Program-made: the position numbers and the translations under genes
DNA from: an uncultured Shimia sp.
GTDB lineage: Bacteria; Pseudomonadota; Alphaproteobacteria; Rhodobacterales; Rhodobacteraceae
Assembly: GCF_947493595.1 (NCBI RefSeq)
Contig: NZ_CANLRL010000001.1
Span: 496,001 to 560,000 of the forward strand
DNA: 64,000 bases
Direction of reading: 5' to 3'
Part shown: piece by piece, positions 10,200-19,252 of the stretch
Layout of the letters: every line of letters begins with the position of its first letter
Numbering within the stretch: position 1 is the first letter of the stretch
The notes under the pieces: model-generated
What the model was told of the DNA's origin: nothing
Seen by the model: only the letters and a program-made list of their open reading frames with translations
Database searches by the model: none

Positions 10200-11348
10200 T
10201 CAGCCACCTGTGCTAATTCCGCCCACTTCCAAGAGCGTATCAGCTGATGTCAAAGTGCCGGTGATGGCTGAAATGGTTTTGTTCCACGTGGTGATCGGCG
10301 CTTCGGTGACGTACAAAGTGTCGCCATCGCGGACGATAAAATCACGGGCGGTGAACATGCCGTTTGGCTTGGTTAGGTTCAGTACGTAGACCATGCGCTG
10401 TGCGCCATCGAGGTCTTTGCGGCCCAAGACGTTGTTTGCTACCACGTCCGCTTCGTTACGGAAGATGAATACGCCGGTTGGGTCACTGGAGGTGGCGACC
10501 AAGCCGCCGACCTGGGCAATGGCCTCAATGGCGGAGAGGTCTTTGGTGAAGAAGTTCACCCGGCTCTGGGTGCCGGTGGCGCCAAGCGCGGTGAAGGCAC
10601 GGGTGTCCTCTTCGACCAGAATGCGGTCGCCACCGCGCAGGGCGATGTCGAGCTCCGGGTTGTCATAGAGATCTTGAAACCAAATCTGGCCGGTTTCCTT
10701 GCCGCGCAGAACGGTGATTTGGGCGATCTCCGGCACGATGGTCACACCGCCAGCTTGCGCCAGCATGGTGGACAGTGTGCGGGTGGGGCGCTCGATTGGG
10801 TAGACGCCTTGTGCGCCCACGGTTCCGATCAGCGAAACTGTGGAGCCGTCACCTGCCGCGCGGCGGACTTCAACTTGTGGATCCGGTGTCTGCTCTTCGA
10901 GTTTGGCGGAGATGATGCGGCGGATGCCTTCGGGCGTGTTGCCCGCGGCACGGATACGGCCTGCGTAAGGCACAAAGATAAAGCCGGCGCCATCAACCTG
11001 CACTTCTTCAAGTACAGCAGCCACTTGGCCCTCTGGACCCAACAGCGGCTTGTCGACGTTTTCCCAGATGGTCAGCGCCAGAATGTCGCCGGGGCGAATC
11101 GTATCCGAGCCCAGTTGGCCAGCGTTTTGGAAGCTGTTGGAGAAGCCTAGGGCGGGGACAACGGCGGTTGCACGGGTCACGCGGTCGTTGACTTCGACGA
11201 TAAACGCATCGCCTTCTTTCTGCACGGAACCCGCGTAGATTTCGCTTTTGTTAGGGCCGGAGCGCGGCACAAGGTTGCACGATGCAACGGTGCTCGCCAG
11301 AGTCAACACAACGGCGCACTTCCCCAATCGGGATGCAAAGGATTTCAC
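10200..11348 (-). CDS. Capsule polysaccharide export protein (KpsD/Wza-type)
   Basis: A 382-aa outer-membrane polysaccharide exporter (OPX family). The GTG start (11348) lies 7 bases after GGAGA. The N-terminus is a lipoprotein signal (KCAVVLTLASTVASC). A Poly_export domain follows (DTIRPGDILALTIWENVDKPLLG...GQVAAVLEEVQVDGAGFIFV), then SLBB-type repeats (GTVGAQGVYPIERPTRTLS and a second near 250-330). It sits between kpsS and kpsC on the same strand and would form the capsule exit channel. No ABC transporter genes (kpsM/T) are nearby, so these must lie elsewhere. Confidence 0.9.
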   Translation of the reverse strand: MKSFASRLGKCAVVLTLASTVASCNLVPRSGPNKSEIYAGSVQKEGDAFIVEVNDRVTRATAVVPALGFSNSFQNAGQLGSDTIRPGDILALTIWENVDKPLLGPEGQVAAVLEEVQVDGAGFIFVPYAGRIRAAGNTPEGIRRIISAKLEEQTPDPQVEVRRAAGDGSTVSLIGTVGAQGVYPIERPTRTLSTMLAQAGGVTIVPEIAQITVLRGKETGQIWFQDLYDNPELDIALRGGDRILVEEDTRAFTALGATGTQSRVNFFTKDLSAIEAIAQVGGLVATSSDPTGVFIFRNEADVVANNVLGRKDLDGAQRMVYVLNLTKPNGMFTARDFIVRDGDTLYVTEAPITTWNKTISAITGTLTSADTLLEVGGISTGG

Positions 11349-11442
11349 TGCTCGGTCTCCTCGACCTGATTATTCTGCCTCAGTTTTTTGAGACAACTTA
11401 CAGAAATCCTAACCAAAAATCCAGCGCTAGACCTTGTGGTCG

Positions 11443-12735
11443 CTACTTCACCACACGCAACTGTTGCCGTGGAGCCGCTGTTCCCGCCGCAAGCGCCTGA
11501 TATGGGTCGTGATCTGAGAGCATCATATCGACCACCTGACGCAGCAGACGGCGGCGTCCGCGGGCGGAGTAAAACCCGCCAGGAACCTGGCTGGTTTCAA
11601 GAAGATAGCGGCGATAGGTCTTGTAAGCGCGGCTGTCTGGGCGGGTCGCGGCGGAGAAGAAATCCTGCAGCGACTGCGTGCTGACAAACTCGGGCTGGTT
11701 AAAGACCGCGTCGCCAAACGCTTTGATTGGAATGCCGCGCCAGAGCACCTGTTGTGCGGCGGTGGAGTTCACGGTCACAGCAGTGCGGGTGTCGTTTAAA
11801 AGCTGAGCAAGCTTGCCGCCGCGCACGTAATGCACACGTTTGGATACGCCATATTTCTCGGACAATTTGCGGATTTCTTTGCGCAGGGGCACGCGGCCAT
11901 CCTCAAGCGGATGGGCTTTGAACACCAGGTGATGATGCTGTGGCGCGCTCTTGGCGAAATTCTCGATCACCAGCGACAGGAAGTCAGTCATCGTGTCAAA
12001 GGGCGAGTGCTTCTGAAAACTGCTGTCATGTTCGAGTTGCAGCAATGCCAGATGATACGGGAAGCCGCCGTAACGGATGCGTAGCGTGGCGATGCGGCGT
12101 TCGATAGCATGAAAAGGCATCAGCAGAAGTCGTTGCAAATACAGCTGAAATTCGCGTGTGACCGACAGGGACCGATGCGGCTTGAAATTGCGGAACTTGC
12201 GGTTGGTGAACATCACGAACCAGTGGTAGAGCGCGCCGTAAAACACGTGGTGGCGCATGTCGCCCCAATGGCCCGGCGGCATCGGGGTTTCCATATCCGA
12301 GCCTTCCAGCGCTTTCTCCATCTGCGCGATGTCCATGTTCATCAGACGGGAGTTGCCATTGGAGCCGCCGCGCTCATAGGTCACCCAATAGGGGCGCAGG
12401 TAGCCCTCTTCAAAGACATGTACGCGGATGCCGGAGGCCTTGGCAGTTTCCACTGCCTGTGCATGGATCGGGCGCACGTCGCCATAGAGAACAATGTCGG
12501 TAACGCCTTTTTCCGTCAGGATATTTTTGTAGGCGTCGGGCCAAGCCTCGGGCGTGTCGAGGTAAGGAATGAAGCTTTTCTGATGCGGCCAGAAGGCGCG
12601 GTCTCCTGCGTTAAATCCAACCCGCCAGACCGTGGCGCCAGAACGGCGCAACATGCGTGCCAGCGCTGCAAAAAACGGCCCATGGGGGCCTTGCAGGAAC
12701 AGGAACACTTTGTTGTCACCGGACGGAATTGTCAT
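11443..12735 (-). CDS. kpsS: Capsule beta-Kdo transferase KpsS
   Basis: A 430-aa glycosyltransferase that in characterised systems adds the first Kdo to the lyso-phosphatidylglycerol capsule anchor. Family marks are FLQGPHGPFFAALARMLRR at the N-terminus, VHVFEEGYLRPYWVTYERGG, a KAHPLE motif and TVNSTAAQQVLWRGIPIKAFG, the nucleotide-sugar binding part. ATG 12735 is chosen over a TTG three codons upstream. It is the first gene of the leftward capsule block. A 94-base gap separates it from the exporter gene. Confidence 0.92.
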   Translation of the reverse strand: MTIPSGDNKVFLFLQGPHGPFFAALARMLRRSGATVWRVGFNAGDRAFWPHQKSFIPYLDTPEAWPDAYKNILTEKGVTDIVLYGDVRPIHAQAVETAKASGIRVHVFEEGYLRPYWVTYERGGSNGNSRLMNMDIAQMEKALEGSDMETPMPPGHWGDMRHHVFYGALYHWFVMFTNRKFRNFKPHRSLSVTREFQLYLQRLLLMPFHAIERRIATLRIRYGGFPYHLALLQLEHDSSFQKHSPFDTMTDFLSLVIENFAKSAPQHHHLVFKAHPLEDGRVPLRKEIRKLSEKYGVSKRVHYVRGGKLAQLLNDTRTAVTVNSTAAQQVLWRGIPIKAFGDAVFNQPEFVSTQSLQDFFSAATRPDSRAYKTYRRYLLETSQVPGGFYSARGRRRLLRQVVDMMLSDHDPYQALAAGTAAPRQQLRVVK

Positions 12736-12885
12736 AACGGTCAAACCTATACGCCTTCTCTTAAGGGAATGTTAGCCCAGCGGCGTGGCAAAAATATGGT
12801 CGTGCTTTGCAAGGGATTGGGCGGCTTGTCTTGGGGCGGTTCGGGCTGTAGGTCTTAGGCCAATCACAGCTATGGAGCGCGGCCC

Positions 12886-13476
12886 GTGTTTACCGGAATC
12901 ATCACTGACGTTGGCGAAATTGTTGCCCTGGAGCAGCGCGGCGACCTGAAGGCGCGGATTAAAACGACCTATGACACTGCCGGTATTGAGCTCGGCGCCT
13001 CGATTGCCAGCGATGGGGTGTGCCTCACAGTGATCGCTTTAGGAGATGACTGGTATGATGTTGAAATTTCAGCGGAAACCGTTTCCAAAACCAATCTTGG
13101 AGCGTGGGGTGAAGGTCGGCCTGTGAACCTGGAGCGGGCATTGAAGGTTGGCGATGAGCTGGGCGGGCATATTGTCTCTGGGCACGTCGATGGCGTGGCC
13201 GAGATTGTGGCGATGAAAGATGAGGGCGACAGCACGCGGTTCACTTTCAAAGCCCCGGAAAGTCTGGCCAAATTCATTGCCCCCAAAGGCTCTGTGGCGC
13301 TCAATGGCACCTCTTTGACGGTGAATGAGGTGGATGGCTGTGACTTTGGGGTGAACATCATCCCACACACCAAAGAGGTCACCACCTGGGGTCATGCCAA
13401 AGTGGGCGACAAGATCAACCTCGAGATTGACACGCTGGCGCGCTATGTGGCGCGGCTATCGGAGTTGTCGTCTTAA
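12886..13476 (+). CDS. ribE: Riboflavin synthase alpha chain RibE
   Basis: Dismutates two 6,7-dimethyl-8-ribityllumazine molecules into riboflavin. The 196-aa protein has the two lumazine-binding repeats of the family, starting MFTGIITDVGEI and GHIVSGHVDGVAEI. The start is GTG 12886. Same direction as ribD but separated from it by the capsule block, so it needs its own promoter in the 141-base gap after kpsS. Confidence 0.96.
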   Translation: MFTGIITDVGEIVALEQRGDLKARIKTTYDTAGIELGASIASDGVCLTVIALGDDWYDVEISAETVSKTNLGAWGEGRPVNLERALKVGDELGGHIVSGHVDGVAEIVAMKDEGDSTRFTFKAPESLAKFIAPKGSVALNGTSLTVNEVDGCDFGVNIIPHTKEVTTWGHAKVGDKINLEIDTLARYVARLSELSS

Positions 13477-13588
13477 GCCACCGAACGCTGCAGGCAACAC
13501 GTCGGTATAGCGTCTGTATCGTGGCTGTTTTGCAGAGGTGCGTTTTTGGCAGCTGTTGCATGGGCTGTCGCCGTTAATAATTGCAAGG

Positions 13589-13633
13589 CTGGGGGCCAGC
13601 CCCCAGACCCCCGGGATACTTTTGGCCAAGTGA
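13589..13633 (+). repeat. Dispersed intergenic hairpin repeat, copy A
   Basis: The hairpin CTGGGGGC / GCCCCCAG is followed by ACCCCCGGGATACTTTTGG. Copy of the same element as at about 16384, 21834 and 50196. It lies in the 240-base ribE-sigma gap, which otherwise shows nothing recognisable. Confidence 0.7.
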
Positions 13634-13716
13634 AGCTTGAGGCGTAAACTGACGCCGCTTGCAGTTCGGCCTCCAGTGCCCCAGTTTTGGGCAATGGGAC
13701 GCGTGGGGCAGGTGCG

Positions 13717-14262
13717 ATGCAGCTGGAACAGATTTGGCAGGAGTATAGCGGGGCGCTTCGGGGCTTTCTGCGCAAGCGGGTGGCCAATGAGGCGGATGTG
13801 GATGATCTGTTGCAGGATATCCTGATCAAAACCCATGCTCATTTGTCCGAGGTACGGGACCCGGCGGCGCTCAGGGCGTGGCTGTTTCAGGTGGCGCGCA
13901 ATGCAACCGTGGATTTTTACCGTGCGCGTGGTAAGGCGCGGTCTATTGATGCGGATGACCTTTGGTATGGCGACGCCGAAGAAGCGGGTGCGCTGCGGGA
14001 GTTGGAAGGCTGTGTCAGCGTGTTCCTATCCGCCTTGCCAAAGCAGGACGCGGCGTTGCTGCGGGCGGTGGATTTGCAAGGAAGTCCACAGAAAGACGTC
14101 GCGGCGGAGATGGGGCTGGCCTACAGCACGCTCAAGTCGCGCGTAAAGGCAGCCCGAGCGAAGTTGGCGGATCAATATCGGGCCTGCTGCGCGATGGAGC
14201 TGGGCGCCAAAGGAGAGATCCTGGACGCGACGCCCAGACAGAAGCGCTGTGGTGGCTGTTGA
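13717..14262 (+). CDS. sigZ: SigZ-like ECF RNA polymerase sigma factor
   Basis: A 181-aa extracytoplasmic-function sigma factor. Region 2 is visible (DVDDLLQDILIKTHAHL...LRAWLFQVARNATVDFYR) and region 4 (GSPQKDVAAEMGLAYSTLKSRVKAARAKL). The C-terminal tail carries CC and CGGC cysteine pairs, a feature I associate with SigZ-type factors that may let the protein sense redox state or metals. ATG 13717 is used; a TTG ten codons upstream is less likely. No anti-sigma gene is adjacent, and the next gene is convergent. Confidence 0.85.
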   Translation: MQLEQIWQEYSGALRGFLRKRVANEADVDDLLQDILIKTHAHLSEVRDPAALRAWLFQVARNATVDFYRARGKARSIDADDLWYGDAEEAGALRELEGCVSVFLSALPKQDAALLRAVDLQGSPQKDVAAEMGLAYSTLKSRVKAARAKLADQYRACCAMELGAKGEILDATPRQKRCGGC

Positions 14263-14290
14263 GGCCGATCAGCGGTTGAAGAATTTGCCT

Positions 14291-15514
14291 TCAAGCTCCT
14301 GACGCAGGCGCAGGCGTTCCGGGTATTCTTGCAGGAACTGTTCTGGCGGTTTGCCTTCCCAGACCTGGGCAAAGACGCGTTTTGTTGCCGCCGTAGATTT
14401 TGGCGAGGTCCTCGTTGGAATAGCCGCGCGCCCAAAGATCGTCGGTGATGGCGGCGCGGATTTTGGCCAGTTCGCCGTTGCCGGTGGCGCCTTTGTTAAA
14501 GGCGTCGATCATATAGCCGCCGTCGTTGTACATGTCGGCGTTGGCGGTGGCGAAGGCGACGACAAGCTCGGTGGAGAACATGTCGTCAGAGGCAATGCCC
14601 ACATGGTCCACGCCCACCAGTTTCACATAGTAGTCAATCATGTCGGCGGCTTGTTTGGGGGAAATGTCATCCGGCCAGATGCCATCCATCATCCATTCGG
14701 TGAAAGTCGGAGAGATGTAGCCGCCGGATTTGGCTGCGCGCAGGGCTTCGTCATCGGGGATGGTGCGGTAGCAGCCTTGCGGTGTGGCGTTGGGTTCGTT
14801 TTTGTAGAGACCGGCCGGGACCGAGTGAGTGTAGACATAAGGCACGCCGGGGTAGGTTGCGTCCATATAGTCCATGGCGTCGTTGGCGGTTTTGGAGCCG
14901 GTGTGGCTCAGATCAAGCAGGATGCCAAAGCGCACCATTTCGTCGATCACCTTTTTGCCCCAGGGCGTGAGGCCAATGTCGCGTCCGTTTTGAGCAGCCA
15001 ACTGGCCGGGGCCAGTGCGGAAGATGTCGTTATAGGCGAGGATCATGGATTTCACGCCGATGTCCTTGAGCGCAGCCATCTTCTTTAGGTCGCCGTTGAG
15101 GATGGTCGCCGTCTGGCTGTTCCAGATCACGGCGGTTTTGCCCTGCAAGTGCGCGGCCTCAATATCGCGGGTTTCGTTCACGATCAGGTAGTTTTCCGGC
15201 TGCTGCGCCATGTCGGCGCGGAAGTGATCGTGCTGCTCCAGAAAGGTTTCCCAGGACATGTCGGCGGCGGCGAGGGTCATTTCATGGCCGGTGATGCCGT
15301 TGTCGCGTGCGCGCTGGAAGTAGGTGTGCAGTTGCCCATATTCGGTCCAGCCAGTGCCGTAAGGACTGGCCAACATGCCGAGCACGATGGTGTCTTTCAC
15401 GAACTGTGCCGCCTCCGAACTGGCCTCCCAGGTTTTGCTTTCTTCGCTGCCAAAGGCGGGTAGGGCCAGGCAGGCGGCGGTCAGGGCGGCAAACGAGACG
15501 GTGCGCAAAGACAT
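14291..15514 (-). CDS. M19 membrane dipeptidase, secreted, 3' frameshift
   Basis: A 407-aa zinc dipeptidase of the M19 (renal dipeptidase) family. It has a signal peptide ([22 protein letters not shown]) and family segments [34 protein letters not shown] and [19 protein letters not shown] 15514 is preceded by GGAGA. After GGNKTR the frame is disrupted: the read frame gives an unlike tail ending at 14291. The next frame gives [20 protein letters not shown] and on to KFFNR with a stop at 14269-14271, a typical M19 ending. A 2-base loss at ACGCGCGTC (now ACGCGTC, about 14375-14380) explains this. It may be a sequencing error or a real mutation. Confidence 0.85.
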   Translation of the reverse strand: MSLRTVSFAALTAACLALPAFGSEESKTWEASSEAAQFVKDTIVLGMLASPYGTGWTEYGQLHTYFQRARDNGITGHEMTLAAADMSWETFLEQHDHFRADMAQQPENYLIVNETRDIEAAHLQGKTAVIWNSQTATILNGDLKKMAALKDIGVKSMILAYNDIFRTGPGQLAAQNGRDIGLTPWGKKVIDEMVRFGILLDLSHTGSKTANDAMDYMDATYPGVPYVYTHSVPAGLYKNEPNATPQGCYRTIPDDEALRAAKSGGYISPTFTEWMMDGIWPDDISPKQAADMIDYYVKLVGVDHVGIASDDMFSTELVVAFATANADMYNDGGYMIDAFNKGATGNGELAKIRAAITDDLWARGYSNEDLAKIYGGNKTRLCPGLGRQTARTVPARIPGTPAPASGA

Positions 15515-15663
15515 GGGGCTCTCCAAAAAATACGTGAAATTTGAACGCAGTATGTGGCGCGTTTGCAGAAAAACAAACAGCGCAGGAAAAAAGTTTGAGA
15601 GATTTGTCGTCTTTTTTCGGTCTCGTGCGTCTTCAGGTCAAAGAGATCAAAAGGATGAGATCA

Positions 15664-16380
15664 ATGATCAAAATTGTGAGCTTCAAAATCTGCCCGTTTG
15701 TGCAGCGGGTGACCGCGCTCTTGGAGGTTAAAGGGCTGGACTATCAGGTCGAGTTCATCTCGCTGTCGGACAAGCCGCAGTGGTTTCTGGACATCTCTCC
15801 CAACGGGCAGGTGCCGGTGATGGTGACCGAAGGGGGCGTGGCGCTGTTTGAGAGCGAGGCCATCGTGGAATGCATTGAGGAGGCCTTTGCGCCGCTGCAA
15901 GCGGATGTCTCGCTGGAGCAGAAGGCGTTGAACCGTGCTTGGAGTTACTTGGCGGCGAAGAACTATCTTGTGCAATGTGGCACCATGCGCAGTCGGGACG
16001 CAGAGACCTTGGCGGAGAAGTCGGCCAAGCTGGGCACGGCATTTGACAAGATCGAAAAGGCGCTTGGCGACGGGCCGTTTTTTGGTGGCGACCAGATCGG
16101 GGTGGTGGATATTGCGTGGCTGGTGCTGTTGCACCGGGCGCAGATTATCAAGGACCACACCGGGTATGATTTCCTGGAAGGGCGGCCAAAAACGCAGGCC
16201 TGGCAGGCTGCGATCATGGCCACTGGGTTGGCGCAGAAAGCGGTGGCGGAGGACTTTGAAGAGGCCTTCACCAATTTCTATCTGGCGGACGTGACTTATC
16301 TTGGGCGCGGCATGAAAGACGAAGCGCCACATGTGGCCGCTGTTGGTGGATGCGGAACGGCAGCGTCCGGATGCTGCTAA
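15664..16380 (+). CDS. Glutathione S-transferase family protein
   Basis: A 238-aa GST-fold protein. The N-terminal thioredoxin-like domain begins IKIVSFKICPFVQRVTALL, with a catalytic-type Cys in CPFV as in omega/beta-like GSTs, and SPNGQVPVM plus FESEAIVECIEE for glutathione binding. The C-terminal helical domain follows, with GDGPFFGGDQIGVVDIAW. ATG 15664 has AAAGGA about ten bases upstream. The extreme C-terminus (GGCGTAASGCC) is unusually Cys-rich. Substrate unknown. Confidence 0.88.
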   Translation: MIKIVSFKICPFVQRVTALLEVKGLDYQVEFISLSDKPQWFLDISPNGQVPVMVTEGGVALFESEAIVECIEEAFAPLQADVSLEQKALNRAWSYLAAKNYLVQCGTMRSRDAETLAEKSAKLGTAFDKIEKALGDGPFFGGDQIGVVDIAWLVLLHRAQIIKDHTGYDFLEGRPKTQAWQAAIMATGLAQKAVAEDFEEAFTNFYLADVTYLGRGMKDEAPHVAAVGGCGTAASGCC

Positions 16381-16383
16381 GTC

Positions 16384-16469
16384 TTCTCAATCCCCAAATA
16401 TTCCGGGGATGAATTGGCAGCGCCAAGAAGGGGCGGCGCCCCTTGTCAGGCTCAGCGCAGGCTGAGCCT
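16384..16469 (-). repeat. Dispersed intergenic hairpin repeat, copy B
   Basis: Begins TTCTCAATCCCCAAATATTC (reverse orientation to copy A), then CGGGG. It continues with hairpins TTGGC/GCCAA, AAGGGGC/GCCCCTT and AGGCTCAGC/GCTGAGCCT (16448-16469). It fills the gap between the GST gene and ribB-X. The motif GGCTGAGCCTGTCT at its end also occurs near 4551. Confidence 0.65.
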
Positions 16470-16618
16470 GTCTGCTATGTCACAGGCGAGCGCTAACACC
16501 CGTGTGCTTGCGCATCCGCGCACAATGCCGTTGCGTTTTTGAGCGCTGTCGCGTCGTGGCTGCACTGGCAATTGGCGCTGGCATGGTCTATCTGAGCCGC
16601 AACCAAGCGGAGACAGCC

Positions 16619-17740
16619 ATGTCCTTTGAAAACCCCGGACCCGTCGAGCAAAGCCTGCGTGACGCGATCAGCCCAATCGAAGAGATCATTGAAGAGGCAC
16701 GTCAGGGCCGCATCTATATCCTCGTGGACCATGAGGATCGCGAAAACGAAGGGGATTTTATCATCCCAGCGGAATTTGCCGATGCAGCGGCGATCAACTT
16801 CATGGCCACTTTTGGTCGGGGATTGATTTGCCTGCCGATGACCGCGGAACGCATTGATCATCTGGACCTGCCGATGATGGCAGTGAACAACTCGTCTCGT
16901 CATGAGACTGCTTTCACCGTGTCGATTGAGGCCCGTGAAGGGGTGAGCACCGGAATTTCTGCTGGTGATCGCGCGTTGACCATTGCCACAGCCATCAATG
17001 AGCAGAACACCATGGCGTCTTTGGCCACACCGGGGCATGTATTCCCGCTGCGCGCCAAGCGTGGTGGGGTATTGGTACGCGCAGGCCATACCGAAGCCTC
17101 TGTGGACATTTCCCGTCTGGCAGGCTGTCATCCCAGCGCGGTGATCTGTGAGATCATGAACGAAGACGGCACCATGGCCCGTCTGCCGGAGCTGGTTGAG
17201 GTGGCCAAGAAACACGGTCTGAAAATCGGCACCATCAGTGATTTGATTGCCTATCGCTCGCGAGTCGACAACGAAGTGGTTGAGACATCGCGGGAAACTG
17301 TGGCCTCGGAATACGGCGGTGATTGGGAGATGCGCATTTTCACCGATCAGATCCACGGCATTGAGCATGTGGTGATGATCAAGGGCGACATCACCACGCC
17401 TGAACCGGTGCTGACACGGACTCATGCGCTGCATGAGGCAAGTGATGTTCTTGGCTTGGGGCCAAAGTCTGTGAATGAGCTGCCGGCGGCGATGCGCAAG
17501 ATTGCCGATGAGGGGCGGGGCGTTGTCTGCCTGTTCCGCGAGGTGCGTCACAGCCTCTATGCCGAAGAGGATGAAGGCCCACGCACGGTGAAGCGCACTG
17601 GACTTGGCGCGCAAATCCTGTCCAATTTGGGCTGCAAAGAGTTGATCCTGCTGACAGACAGTCCGCAAACAAAGTATCTTGGTCTGGACGCCTACGGGCT
17701 GTCCATTGTGGGCACACGCCCGATCCTGACGGAGGAATAA
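16619..17740 (+). CDS. ribB: DHBP synthase with degenerate GTP cyclohydrolase II domain (RibB-X)
   Basis: A 373-aa two-domain protein. The N-terminal domain (about 1-205) is a 3,4-dihydroxy-2-butanone 4-phosphate synthase with [31 protein letters not shown] and [10 protein letters not shown]. The C-terminal half aligns with GTP cyclohydrolase II but lacks its zinc-binding cysteines: where RibA has HSECLTGDxFGSxRCDCG this protein reads [18 protein letters not shown]. It is therefore probably catalytically dead there, like the described RibBX proteins, so a separate ribA is expected elsewhere. ATG 16619 is chosen for GGAGA upstream and normal length. It is four bases ahead of ribH. Confidence 0.93.
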   Translation: MSFENPGPVEQSLRDAISPIEEIIEEARQGRIYILVDHEDRENEGDFIIPAEFADAAAINFMATFGRGLICLPMTAERIDHLDLPMMAVNNSSRHETAFTVSIEAREGVSTGISAGDRALTIATAINEQNTMASLATPGHVFPLRAKRGGVLVRAGHTEASVDISRLAGCHPSAVICEIMNEDGTMARLPELVEVAKKHGLKIGTISDLIAYRSRVDNEVVETSRETVASEYGGDWEMRIFTDQIHGIEHVVMIKGDITTPEPVLTRTHALHEASDVLGLGPKSVNELPAAMRKIADEGRGVVCLFREVRHSLYAEEDEGPRTVKRTGLGAQILSNLGCKELILLTDSPQTKYLGLDAYGLSIVGTRPILTEE

Positions 17741-17743
17741 GTC

Positions 17744-18295
17744 ATGGCAGGTGCCGAAAAACACTACATCATGCCACGTGCGGAATTTGATAAGCCGGTG
17801 AAGCTCGCGATTGTGATCTCTCCGTATTACAAAGACATCGCTGACAACATGCTGGCGGGCGCCGTTGCTGAGATCGAAGCGGCGGGCGGCACCTATGAGG
17901 TGGTGCAAGTGCCTGGTGCGTTGGAAATCCCAACTGCGATTGGCATTGCCGAACGCATGAGCAACTTTGACGGCTATGTCGCTTTGGGCTGTGTCATTCG
18001 TGGCGAAACCACGCATTATGAGACAGTGTGCAACGACAGCAGCCGCGCCATTCAGATGCTGGGCCTGCAAGGTCTGTGCATCGGCAACGGTATCCTGACC
18101 GTGGAGAACCGCACACAGGCTGAAGTGCGCGCAGATCCCGCGGATCAGAACAAAGGTGGCGGCGCGGCGGCTGCGGCCTTGCATCTTGTGGCGTTGAGCC
18201 GTAAGTGGGGCGCTCAGCGCAAAGGCGTTGGGTTTTTGCCCGATGCTGAGGAATACAAGCTGGCAGGCGAACTCAAGGACAACCCAACGGCATGA
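17744..18295 (+). CDS. ribH: Lumazine synthase RibH
   Basis: Condenses the RibB product with the RibD product to 6,7-dimethyl-8-ribityllumazine. The 183-aa length is slightly long. Family motifs are VPGALEIPTAI, GYVALGCVIRGETTHYETV and GNGILTVENRTQAEVRAD, with KGGGAAAAAL. The reading frame overlaps nusB by four bases (ATGA), indicating translational coupling in a ribB-X/ribH/nusB operon. Confidence 0.96.
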   Translation: MAGAEKHYIMPRAEFDKPVKLAIVISPYYKDIADNMLAGAVAEIEAAGGTYEVVQVPGALEIPTAIGIAERMSNFDGYVALGCVIRGETTHYETVCNDSSRAIQMLGLQGLCIGNGILTVENRTQAEVRADPADQNKGGGAAAAALHLVALSRKWGAQRKGVGFLPDAEEYKLAGELKDNPTA

Positions 18296-18762
18296 CCCTA
18301 TCCGGTAACCAGAAACGCAAGATGAAATCCGCTTCCCGCCTTTATGCGGTGCAGGCGCTCTTTCAGATGGAGCACTCCGGCCAGACCGTGGATCAAGTGC
18401 GGGTGGAGTTTCTGGATCACCGGTTTGGCGCGGAAGTGGATGACACCTCTGACATGATCGAAGGCGACGTGGATCATTTCCGCAAGACCCTTGAGGATGC
18501 GGTGAACTATCAGGCGCCAATTGACCAGATGACCGACCGCGCACTGGTGGCGAAATGGCCGATTGACCGGATCGACCCAACCCTACGGGCGCTGTTTCGC
18601 GCGGCCGGTGCTGAACTTGTGCAGAGCGACGTGCCTGCCAAAGTGGCGATCACCGAATATGTGGCGATTGCCAATGCGTTTTTTCCCGAAGGGAAAGAGG
18701 GCAAGTTTGTAAATGCCGTGCTCGATCACATGGCGCGTGAAGCCAAGCCCGAAGCGTTTTAA
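18292..18762 (+). CDS. nusB: Transcription antitermination factor NusB
   Basis: A 156-aa all-helical protein that acts with NusE on rRNA boxA. Marks are SASRLYAVQALFQMEHSG at the N-terminus and VAITEYVAIANAFFPEGKEGKFVNAVLD near the C-terminus. It overlaps the end of ribH. ribH-nusB is a common pairing. A strong terminator follows. Confidence 0.95.
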   Translation: MTLSGNQKRKMKSASRLYAVQALFQMEHSGQTVDQVRVEFLDHRFGAEVDDTSDMIEGDVDHFRKTLEDAVNYQAPIDQMTDRALVAKWPIDRIDPTLRALFRAAGAELVQSDVPAKVAITEYVAIANAFFPEGKEGKFVNAVLDHMAREAKPEAF

Positions 18763-18801
18763 GGCGGTTTATCCTCCGTTAACTTTGCTAAGTCACTGTG
18801 G

Positions 18802-18829
18802 CGCGCAATCGGAAGGTTGCGCGTTTTTT
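18802..18829 (+). terminator. Terminator of the ribB-X/ribH/nusB operon
   Basis: Stem CGCGCAA / TTGCGCG with an 8-base loop and a run of six T. Confidence 0.85.
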
Positions 18830-18922
18830 GCGCTTTGGTCGCGGTGCGGCCATTGTGTCGCGCAGCTGTGACTTGCCGTTTTGAAACGGCTGTCGTTTAA
18901 TGGTGTGTGAGGAGGCGCTGCC

Positions 18923-19252
18923 ATGCCAAAGCTGATTTCACTCTACATCCGTCAGGTGGCCATTGGGTTCGCCATTTCCGCCGCCTTTGTGGCGATGCTA
19001 CTCTACTTTAACGTTGCCAATCTCTGGCATCTGGTGAGCGGCAGCTCTGAGGGCATTCTTGCGGTGATTGTCATGTGGGTGCTGAATGGCATTGTCTTTG
19101 CCGGTGTGCAGTTTGGCATTGCGATCATGCGCATGAAGGATGACAGCCAGCCAGGTGGTGGCAAGCGCAGCGCGCTGCCGGTGATGCTGGCGGAGCCGGT
19201 GCCGGTCAAGATTGACCGCCGCACCCCGCAACAGCGTCAGATCCGTCGCTGA
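18923..19252 (+). CDS. Small membrane protein of unknown function
   Basis: A 109-aa protein with two predicted membrane helices (about 12-35 and 43-68: VAIGFAISAAFVAMLLYF, GILAVIVMWVLNGIVFAGVQ) and a basic cytoplasmic-type tail ending RRTPQQRQIRR. GGAGG precedes the ATG by about 8 bases. Its stop TGA abuts the stop of the convergent flavoprotein gene (TGATCA). I do not recognise the family. Confidence 0.75.
   Translation: MPKLISLYIRQVAIGFAISAAFVAMLLYFNVANLWHLVSGSSEGILAVIVMWVLNGIVFAGVQFGIAIMRMKDDSQPGGGKRSALPVMLAEPVPVKIDRRTPQQRQIRR

Noticed and set aside
16470-16618. FMN riboswitch upstream of ribB-X
   Set aside because: None of the conserved RFN blocks are visible; only hairpin repeat copy B and short GC-rich dyads.
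16493-18580. 695-codon open frame antisense to ribB-X/ribH
   Set aside because: Covers well-identified genes on the other strand and shows no family features.
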